From: Comamonadaceae bacterium
Lineage (GTDB): Bacteria; Pseudomonadota; Gammaproteobacteria; Burkholderiales; Burkholderiaceae_C
NCBI GenBank assembly: GCA_947476015.1
Contig: CANJOS010000013.1
Coordinates: 1-35,714, forward strand
Direction: 5' to 3'
Length of the DNA: 35,714 nt
Of this stretch, positions 27,872-35,714 are shown piece by piece. The notes beneath the pieces were generated by a model. The model worked only from the letters and a program-made list of their open reading frames with translations. It was not told the DNA's origin and did no database searches. Position 1 is the stretch's first letter, and every line of letters begins with the position of its first letter. The translations under genes were made by a program, and so were the position numbers.

Positions 27872-29187
27872 AGCCCGTGGCCGTGACGCATCCGCAAAGC
27901 TTGGGGTACGCGCTGTTGGCGCTCCCCTTGGCGTTTGTAGCCTTGCCCATGTATGTGAACTTGCCGCACCTTTATGCCGTTCAGTATGCGGTTCCTTTGG
28001 CGCTTTTGGGCGGGGTGTTGTTAAGCAGTCGATTGGTGGATGCCTGCATTGATCCTTTCATCGGGCAATTCAGCGACTGGCTTTATGCCAAGTCCAGCAG
28101 CTTCGTGATTTTTGGTGCGAGTCTGATGGCGATTTTTTTATCAATTTCATTTGCGGCATTGTTTCACCCGCCGTCAATGAGCGGAAGCGGATTTTATGCC
28201 GCATGGGTGGGCGTTTGGGTCACAGCTTGTCATTTGGCCTACAGTGCATTGAGCATTCTTCACCAAGCTTGGGCGACGCGTTTGGGCGGCGGCCCTGCGC
28301 AACAAAGCCGCTTGCTTGCTTGGCGTGAAGGCGCAGGCCTGTGGGGCGTTGTGACGGCAGCCATGTTGCCTGCTTTGGTCGGATGGAAAAACACAACACT
28401 GTTCTTGGCAGCCGCCTTGGCCGTTGGGCTGATCGCTTGGCAAGGGGTGTTGCGCAGTGCGCCACCCAAGACAGACATCGAATCCCCCAAAGGCGCACAC
28501 AAGCAATTGGCAATGTCGGGCCCGCTCTTTTTGATGTTGCCGTTAAAGCAATCGAAATTTGTCAAATTGCTTTTCATCTTCATGCTGAACGGGATTGCCA
28601 GTGCCATCCCTGCAAGCTTGGTGATGTTTTTTGTGGAAGATCAAATTCGCGCGACGTCGGTGATGGCGCCTTGGTTTTTAGGCGTGTACTTTTTATCTGG
28701 CGCCCTCTCCCTGCCTCTTTGGCTGTATGCGATTCAGCGTTTTAATTTGCAACGGACTTGGCTGGCGGGCATGCTATTGGCAGTGGTAAGTTTCGTCAGT
28801 GTGAGTCAATTGGGTGCTGGGGATGAGCTTGCATTTTTTGCAGTTTGCATCGCTTCAGGGGCTGCTTTGGGTGCCGATTTGGTCGTCCCGGGCGCCCTCT
28901 TGAATGGCCTGGTTGATCACCTGGGACAGCGTGGAAAAGGTGAGGGCCTTTACCTTGGCTGGTGGAATTTGGCGACCAAACTGAACCTGGCGTTGGCAGC
29001 CGGTTTGAGCTTGCCGTTGCTGGCTTGGTGGGGGTATGTCCCAGGCACGCATCAGCCAGAAGGCTTGGCCGCTTTGAGTGTGGCCTATGGCTTGTTCCCA
29101 TGTGCTTTGAAGTTGTGTGCTGCACTGGCTTTGTATGTGTTCTGGATTCGCACCCCCCACCCCTTGCCTCTTGGAGAAAAATTATGA
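27868..29187 (+). CDS. MFS transporter (GPH sugar:cation symporter-like)
   Basis: MKPVAVTHPQSLGYALLALPLAFVALPMYVNLPHLYA; SSRLVDACIDPFIGQFSDW; ATGA overlap. Confidence 0.85.
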   Translation: MKPVAVTHPQSLGYALLALPLAFVALPMYVNLPHLYAVQYAVPLALLGGVLLSSRLVDACIDPFIGQFSDWLYAKSSSFVIFGASLMAIFLSISFAALFHPPSMSGSGFYAAWVGVWVTACHLAYSALSILHQAWATRLGGGPAQQSRLLAWREGAGLWGVVTAAMLPALVGWKNTTLFLAAALAVGLIAWQGVLRSAPPKTDIESPKGAHKQLAMSGPLFLMLPLKQSKFVKLLFIFMLNGIASAIPASLVMFFVEDQIRATSVMAPWFLGVYFLSGALSLPLWLYAIQRFNLQRTWLAGMLLAVVSFVSVSQLGAGDELAFFAVCIASGAALGADLVVPGALLNGLVDHLGQRGKGEGLYLGWWNLATKLNLALAAGLSLPLLAWWGYVPGTHQPEGLAALSVAYGLFPCALKLCAALALYVFWIRTPHPLPLGEKL

Positions 29188-29789
29188 ATCGCCGTGAATC
29201 ATTTCAAAAAATTGCACAAGGCCTCAGTGCCCCTTGGCTTGTGAAAACCACGACGGCCAGCGCCTTGTTGCTCAGCATCGGTGCGTGTGCAGGGCCGCAG
29301 GTGAGTGATTACAGTCAACAAAAACCGGCGCTGGACCTGCGCACTTACTTCAATGGGAGCGTGGATGCTTGGGGCGTTTTCACTGACCGAAGCGGTGCTG
29401 TGGTGAAACGTTTCACGGTTCAAATGGAGTGTCAGTGGCAGGGCGATGAGGGCATTTTGGACGAGGCCTTCGTTTACTCAGACGGCAGCACACAACGCCG
29501 CATATGGCGTTTGAAAGCCTTGCCAAATGGCCTTTACGAGGGCCGCGCTGACGATGTGGTGGGCATGGCCAGTGGCGCTACCAGTGGCAACGCGTTTCGT
29601 TGGCAATACACCTTGGCCTTGCCTGTAGACGGCAGGATCTGGCATGTTCAATTTGACGATTGGATGTACTTGATGGACGATCGTGTCATGCTGAACAAAG
29701 CCGTCATGAGCAAGTTGGGTGTGCGCTTGGGCGAGGTCACCTTGTCGTTCACTCGCCGCACGCCGCTTTCCAGCAAAGGCCAATCATGA
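29184..29789 (+). CDS. DUF3833 family lipoprotein
   Basis: SALLLSIGAC lipobox-like; LDLRTYFNGSVDAWGVFTDRSGAVVKRFTVQMECQW, LDEAFVYSDGSTQRRIWRL, WQYTLALPVDGRIWHVQFDDWMYLMDDRVMLNKAVMSKLGV. Confidence 0.9.
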   Translation: MNRRESFQKIAQGLSAPWLVKTTTASALLLSIGACAGPQVSDYSQQKPALDLRTYFNGSVDAWGVFTDRSGAVVKRFTVQMECQWQGDEGILDEAFVYSDGSTQRRIWRLKALPNGLYEGRADDVVGMASGATSGNAFRWQYTLALPVDGRIWHVQFDDWMYLMDDRVMLNKAVMSKLGVRLGEVTLSFTRRTPLSSKGQS

Positions 29790-30562
29790 ACTCGCCGATG
29801 CGAGACTGGCGCGGCAAGCGGGTCTGGTTGGTGGGCGCATCCAGCGGCATTGGTCTGGCGTGCGCCAAAGCATTGCACAGGGCAGGTGCCGATGTGGTGA
29901 TTTCTGCGCGCGAGTTGGGTGCTTTAGCGGCGTGGCAAGCAGATTGCGAAAAACGAGGCCGCCCCATCGAGCTCCGGCCCTTGGATGTCACAGACACCTT
30001 GCAAGTGAAATATACAGCCCGCGATATAGCAGCGGGTGGGCCCATTGACATGCTGTTGTATTGTGCGGGTCATTACCGCGCCCAACGTGCAACGAGCTTT
30101 GATTTAACAGACATGCTGCGCCACCAAGAGGTCAACTACAACGGTTTGCTTCGGGTCTTGAGCGAGGCGCTCCCGCTTTTGCTAAAGCAAGGGCATGGCC
30201 ACCTGAGTTTGGTGAGCAGTGTGGCGGGTTGGCGTGGTTTGCCCAATGGCCTGGCTTACGGGCCGACCAAAGCAGCCATGACCAACTTGGCAGAAACCTT
30301 GTACATGGACTTGCACGACACAGGCATCGGGGTGAGCTTGGTCAGCCCCGGGTTTGTGGCCACACCCCTGACCGCGCAAAACAATTTTCAAATGCCTGCC
30401 TTGCTAACACCTGAGCAGGCTGCACAGGCCATGCTTCAAGCTTGGGCCCAAGGTGAGTTTGACATTCACTTTCCAAAACGATTCACAGGCTGGCTCAAGC
30501 TCTTGCGTTTGTTGCCGTACCGTCTTTATTTTCCCTTGGTCAGGCGATTTACAGGACTTTGA
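29786..30562 (+). CDS. short-chain dehydrogenase/reductase
   Basis: RVWLVGASSGIGLACAKALHRAGADVVISAR; YCAGHYRAQ; LVSSVAGWRGLPNGLAYGPTKAAM; ATGA overlap. Confidence 0.95.
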   Translation: MNSPMRDWRGKRVWLVGASSGIGLACAKALHRAGADVVISARELGALAAWQADCEKRGRPIELRPLDVTDTLQVKYTARDIAAGGPIDMLLYCAGHYRAQRATSFDLTDMLRHQEVNYNGLLRVLSEALPLLLKQGHGHLSLVSSVAGWRGLPNGLAYGPTKAAMTNLAETLYMDLHDTGIGVSLVSPGFVATPLTAQNNFQMPALLTPEQAAQAMLQAWAQGEFDIHFPKRFTGWLKLLRLLPYRLYFPLVRRFTGL

Positions 30563-30564
30563 AA

Positions 30565-30999
30565 ATGCCCGCACGACAACAGTTCTCGAAAATTGCCCAC
30601 TACTTTGAAACGCTGACGCCGCAAGCACTCAAGGAATTGAATACCTACTACAGTGAGCAGGCGCGTTTCAAGGACCCCTTCAATGAGGTGTCAGGGTTGG
30701 CAGAAATTGAGCGCATCTTTCGCCACATGTATGCATCTTTGGAGCACCCCCACTTTGTCATCACGGGGCAAGTGATTGACGGCAATCAAGCTTTCTTGAC
30801 TTGGCAATTCAAGTTCAAGTTCAAACGCTTTGACACCACGCAAGAGCAGGTGGTGCTGGGAACCAGCCATTTGGTGTTGGACGCCCAAAACCTCATCGTT
30901 TTGCACCGTGATTACTGGGATGCTGCCGAGGAGCTTTATGAAAAATTGCCGTGGGTTGGCGGCCTGATGCGCTGGCTGAAAAAGCGCGCCAACAGTTAG
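30565..30999 (+). CDS. nuclear transport factor 2-like (SnoaL-type) protein
   Basis: YFETLTPQALKELNTYYSEQARFKDPFNEVSGLAEIERIFRHMYASLEHPHFVI. Confidence 0.85.
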   Translation: MPARQQFSKIAHYFETLTPQALKELNTYYSEQARFKDPFNEVSGLAEIERIFRHMYASLEHPHFVITGQVIDGNQAFLTWQFKFKFKRFDTTQEQVVLGTSHLVLDAQNLIVLHRDYWDAAEELYEKLPWVGGLMRWLKKRANS

Positions 31000-31007
31000 C
31001 CGTGCTT

Positions 31008-31622
31008 TTATTTAGGCAGGCTGTCAATGAAGCTTTGCCGCTGCATCAGCTTGTCGTAAAGTTTGTCCAAATTGGGGTAAGTGCTGCGCCATGCAATGTC
31101 GGGAAAACGGAAATCCAAATACCCGACGGCACATCCAACTGCAATGTCAGACAAGGACAGGTGAGCACCGGAGCAATAAGGCTTTTCAGCCAACCCTTGC
31201 GACATGGCGCGAAGGGCCTCTGAAATTTTGCTCAGTTGCCGATCAATCCAGGCTTGACTGCGTTGAGCTTGCGTGCGGTGAGGCCAGATGGTCTCCATGC
31301 GCGCCAGCAAGGCGGCGTCCAACAGGCCATCCGCCAGGGCTTCCCAAGTTTTAACTTCAGCACGCTCGCGGCCGTTGGGAGGAATCAATTTACCCACAGG
31401 TGACAGAGTGTCCAAATATTCGACGATGACGCGTGAGTCAAAAACGGCTTCGCCACCCTCCAAAACCAAGCAAGGGACTTTGCCTAATGGATTAGAGGCA
31501 TGGATCTGGGTGCTTGCAGACCAGACGTCTTCAACCACCATTTGGTAGTCCAGTTTTTTTTCGGCCATCACAATGCAAACTTTGCGAACGTAAGGGCTGG
31601 TGGGTGAACCGATCAATTTCAT
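31008..31622 (-). CDS. glutathione S-transferase family protein
   Basis: MKLIGSPTSPYVRKVCIVMAEKKLDYQMVVEDVW...NPLGKVPCLVLEGGEAVFDSRVIVEYLD. Confidence 0.93.
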   Translation of the reverse strand: MKLIGSPTSPYVRKVCIVMAEKKLDYQMVVEDVWSASTQIHASNPLGKVPCLVLEGGEAVFDSRVIVEYLDTLSPVGKLIPPNGRERAEVKTWEALADGLLDAALLARMETIWPHRTQAQRSQAWIDRQLSKISEALRAMSQGLAEKPYCSGAHLSLSDIAVGCAVGYLDFRFPDIAWRSTYPNLDKLYDKLMQRQSFIDSLPK

Positions 31623-31678
31623 GGGGGATGTTCTTGTCAAAAAGTAGTCAAAAGCGCGTAATTTGGTTTGCATTCTAG

Positions 31679-33136
<1,458 letters not shown>

Positions 33137-33141
33137 TCGGA

Positions 33142-33702
33142 ATGGCCCTCAAATCAACCATCTACAAAGTCAGTCTTTCAATTGCCGACATTGACAACAG
33201 CTACTACGCCGACCATGCCCTGACATTGGCGCGGCACCCCAGCGAGACGGATGAGCGCATGATGATTCGCTTGCTGGCCTTGGCCCTCAACGCTTACAAA
33301 TTGCAAGCAGATCTGAACGGTGATGGCGTTTTGGCGTTTGGCTCAGGCTTGTCTGATCCCGATGATCCAGATTTGTCTTTGCGAGATTTCACGGGACAAA
33401 CTCGCTTGTGGGTTGAAGTGGGACAGCCTGAGGACAAGCCTTTGAACAAGGCCTGCCAAAAAGCAGAAGCAGTCATGGTGTATTGCTTCAACCATGCTGC
33501 TGAAGTTTGGTGGCGCGGTATTGAAAGCAAACTCAGCCGCATGGACAAGTTGCAAGTGTGGCGTGTGCCCACCGAGGCCAGTCAGGCACTTGCCAAGTTG
33601 GCAGAGCGAAGCATGCAATTACAAGCCACCGTGCAAGAAGGCGCACTCACCTTGAGCAACTCAAAAGACAGCGTGCATTTAGAAGTGGTGCGCTGGAAAT
33701 AA
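33142..33702 (+). CDS. YaeQ family protein
   Basis: MALKSTIYKVSLSIADIDNSYYADHALTLARHPSETDERMMIRLLALALNA; DLSLRDFTGQTRLWVEVGQPEDKPLNKACQKA. Confidence 0.93.
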   Translation: MALKSTIYKVSLSIADIDNSYYADHALTLARHPSETDERMMIRLLALALNAYKLQADLNGDGVLAFGSGLSDPDDPDLSLRDFTGQTRLWVEVGQPEDKPLNKACQKAEAVMVYCFNHAAEVWWRGIESKLSRMDKLQVWRVPTEASQALAKLAERSMQLQATVQEGALTLSNSKDSVHLEVVRWK

Positions 33703-33744
33703 ACGCCGGCCCAAAGCGCAGGGGCTTCAAACCGCGCGCTTCAT

Positions 33745-34200
33745 TTAGAAACCCAATGGTGCCTGTGCGGCTGCCGCAGCTTTGGCTCGGTGACGATCTT
33801 CCGCTGCTCGCTCTGCATATTTGTTAAAGCGCCAAGACGTTCCGATGACGGTGATGCGCCGCCACACAGCCCGTTTTTCCCCTGGCGTCATTTCGGTCCA
33901 CATTTGCACTTCTTCAAAACTTCGGCCACAGCCTTTGCATTCGGGATCGCCTTGCGATGTTGAACAAATCGCAATGCAGGGTGTGTCAGGGGTGCTGGCA
34001 TACCAAGCTTGCCAAGCCTCCGCTGCGGCCAATGGCAAGGTGACTTCATCGGCTTCATCTTCTTTGAAGTAGACCATCAATGCGTAAACCTCGGCCAGGG
34101 CGCGCAACTCGCGTGGCAAAGCGACGCCATCGGGGGATGGGTTTTTTTCGCGCCAGTAATTGATGGCGGCCTCAATGTCGATGATGTGGATACCGGCCAT
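33745..34200 (-). CDS. DUF3717 + DUF1289-like cysteine motif protein
   Basis: MAGIHIIDIEAAINYWREKNPSPDGVALPRELRALAEVYALMVYF N-terminus; DTPCIAICSTSQGDPECKGCGRSFEEVQMWTEMTPGEKRAVWRRI C-terminal Cys motif. Confidence 0.8.
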   Translation of the reverse strand: MAGIHIIDIEAAINYWREKNPSPDGVALPRELRALAEVYALMVYFKEDEADEVTLPLAAAEAWQAWYASTPDTPCIAICSTSQGDPECKGCGRSFEEVQMWTEMTPGEKRAVWRRITVIGTSWRFNKYAERAAEDRHRAKAAAAAQAPLGF

Positions 34201-34316
34201 AGCTACTTAGAAGAGGGATCGAGATCATAGCGTTTTGTTAAAGCCCGTTAGTCCGAGCTTGTATTGCAAGCCAATGCAGGCCTCAAAACCATTCGGAACT
34301 CCTAGGATGAGCCCAT

Positions 34317-34338
34317 GGGTACTGATTTGGTACTCATT
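34317..34338 (+). repeat. tandem imperfect 11-bp repeat GGGTACTGATT / TGGTACTCATT (9/11 identical)
   Basis: Direct sequence, ends 13 nt before ATG 34352. Confidence 0.6.
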
Positions 34339-34351
34339 CAAGGAAGGCCCC

Positions 34352-34636
34352 ATGTACATCCAAGTTTTACACCCCCAAGCCAGTTGGGCAGACACCTGGC
34401 AAATTTCATTTTGGTCCTATCTCGGCACCAGCACAGTGAATGGCCCGCCATTTTTTTCAGGAAGCATGGCAGGCTTGGACTTGGTCAGCGAATTAGAACC
34501 AGAGCTTCAAACTTGTCATTCCGGCAATGAGTCTTTTGAAACGCCAATCGATTTGAGGCATCAAGCCCTAAGCGCTGACGTTGAAGTGGTGGGTATGAAA
34601 GAAAGCCCGCTCCTCACAGGGTTTGATTATTTATAA
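34352..34636 (+). CDS. orphan 94-aa hypothetical protein, first gene of the PLA2-like cassette
   Basis: MYIQVLHPQASWADTWQISFWSYLGTSTVNGPPFFSGSMAGLDLVSELEPELQTC...; AAGGAAGG before ATG 34352; stop 18 nt before next ATG. Confidence 0.6.
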   Translation: MYIQVLHPQASWADTWQISFWSYLGTSTVNGPPFFSGSMAGLDLVSELEPELQTCHSGNESFETPIDLRHQALSADVEVVGMKESPLLTGFDYL

Positions 34637-34654
34637 CAATTGAAAGAAAACACC

Positions 34655-35050
34655 ATGGAAATATGCACCACAGAAACAATGCAACTTGTCCAAGGCGGCG
34701 GCTTTTGGAGTTTTTTAGGTTTTGATTCAGGGATCAGCAACGGTTTGAGAGAAGACGGCAACGCATTAGGGGCGGGGTGTGGCACCGTCAAAAGTGACGC
34801 CTTCATCCCCGACATGTTGTTCGGTATCGACATCTCTCAAGCCTGCTTTCAACACGACCAAGCTTATGCCACCTGTGAGTCAGATCGACAAGCCGCAGAC
34901 GCTAGGCTCTACGCCAACATCGTGGCTGATTGCAAAGAACAAAACGGCAATGCACTGACTTGCAATGTTATCGCTGGCGTTTATGGTGTCAGTGTGGCCT
35001 TGTTTGGCGCCAGTGCATTCAAAGAAGCACAGGCGCAAAGCTGTCAATGA
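34655..35050 (+). CDS. double-glycine-leader protein with phospholipase-A2-like His-Asp domain (131 aa)
   Basis: Leader MEICTTETMQLVQGGG; mature part GCGTVKSDAFIPDMLFGIDISQACFQHDQAYATCESDRQAADARLY...VYGVSVALFGASAFKEAQAQSC; six Cys in mature part; ATG 34655 preferred over the track's TTG at 34640. Confidence 0.75.
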   Translation: MEICTTETMQLVQGGGFWSFLGFDSGISNGLREDGNALGAGCGTVKSDAFIPDMLFGIDISQACFQHDQAYATCESDRQAADARLYANIVADCKEQNGNALTCNVIAGVYGVSVALFGASAFKEAQAQSCQ

Positions 35051-35637
35051 AGTGCGAACGCCACCTGCGGTGCAAAAAAGTGTTTTGCTCGGGCATCTTG
35101 CTTCTTTCATCCGCTTGCACCCCTGATTTTTTTGTGGACAGGGGGCACATTGATGTGGTGAGGGGTGTGCCATTCAACATCATGCCGCCCCACTTGTTCA
35201 TCAAAAAAGCTTTCAAGCTGCGCGCAGACAATTTAACGCCAGCACAGTTGGAAAAAATTTCAGATGCAATGCCCTTCATTGCATCGCTCACGAGTGGCCT
35301 ATTGAGCGCATCCCCAAACAAATTGGCAGATCCATCGCTATGGCCATTGTTGAGAAACATCCGAAACATTCAAGCTTTGGACGATTCAACACCGATGCAT
35401 GTCAAGGCAATTCAGCATTGGCAAGTTACAGAAAGAACCATTGAATTCACCATTGACTATGTGTTCACCAAGCCTTCGCAAAACACCGTTGTTTTCAGAG
35501 ACAATTACCGCATGGCTCAAACTCAGAATGCGTGGGTTTTTTTTGGTCATCCCCGGCCCAAGCCCGAAGGTGAGTTGCAGTGTGTCAAAGGGCCATTGGC
35601 ATGGATGGCGTGTGACGTTCCACTCCCGCGAAGATAA
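35047..35637 (+). CDS. putative lipoprotein (196 aa), translationally coupled to the PLA2-like gene
   Basis: MKCERHLRCKKVFCSGILLLSSACTPDFF: basic n-region, hydrophobic core, LSSAC lipobox; start ATG overlaps upstream TGA as ATGA (35047-35050). Confidence 0.7.
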   Translation: MKCERHLRCKKVFCSGILLLSSACTPDFFVDRGHIDVVRGVPFNIMPPHLFIKKAFKLRADNLTPAQLEKISDAMPFIASLTSGLLSASPNKLADPSLWPLLRNIRNIQALDDSTPMHVKAIQHWQVTERTIEFTIDYVFTKPSQNTVVFRDNYRMAQTQNAWVFFGHPRPKPEGELQCVKGPLAWMACDVPLPRR

Positions 35638-35714
35638 GCACCGAGATCGGCCTGTCGCGGTGCACTCAGCCTTACTGCCGTTCTAGCATTTGGTCTCTTA
35701 ACAAGCTCTGGGCA

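Noticed and set aside
29403-29418. GTGAAACGTTTCACGG as another parS site
   Set aside because: The half-sites are in the wrong order (GTGAAAC-GTTTCAC), so it does not match the parS consensus; within the DUF3833 CDS.
34315-34530. Alternative-frame 71-aa ORF overlapping the orphan 94-aa gene
   Set aside because: No clear ribosome site or hydrophobic or motif content; the 34352 frame has AAGGAAGG and operon-like spacing.
34640-34654. TTG start at 34640 for the PLA2-like gene
   Set aside because: ATG 34655 has a GAAAGA purine stretch upstream and gives a leader of typical length; the TTG is only 3 nt after the previous stop.

Overview
The window looks like chromosomal DNA from a betaproteobacterium (probably Burkholderiales), judging by gene content and order only. 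Left part: a partition/tRNA-modification block on the minus strand (partial RBBP9-like hydrolase, parA, LysE exporter, rsmG, mnmG). It carries three parS sites: two exact TGTTTCACGTGAAACA copies inside mnmG and one single-mismatch copy inside rsmG. About 6 kb away, the AT-rich gap at 8508-8764 holds a perfect DnaA box, four near-consensus boxes, a CTACTACTACTA DnaA-trio-like tract and an AT-rich stretch, so it is a strong oriC candidate with no dnaA gene in the window. Middle: fused indolepyruvate ferredoxin oxidoreductase, MltA, a FixJ/FixL-type two-component pair, a YhdP/AsmA-like protein and GlnE. Then comes a tightly coupled nine-gene operon (23355-30999) for lipid or oxidative-stress functions: gpx, FAD oxidoreductase, DUF1365, CFA-synthase-like methyltransferase, chalcone-isomerase-like, MFS, DUF3833, SDR and NTF2-like. 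It is followed by GST, purB, yaeQ-like and DUF3717/DUF1289 genes. The most novel-looking element is at the right end (about 34317-35637). It is a three-gene cassette: an orphan 94-aa protein, a 131-aa protein joining a double-glycine secretion leader (MEICTTETMQLVQGGG) to a Cys-rich phospholipase-A2-like CxxHDxxYxxC domain, and a translationally coupled lipoprotein that could be its immunity or accessory partner. No searches were run; all family calls come from reading the sequence.
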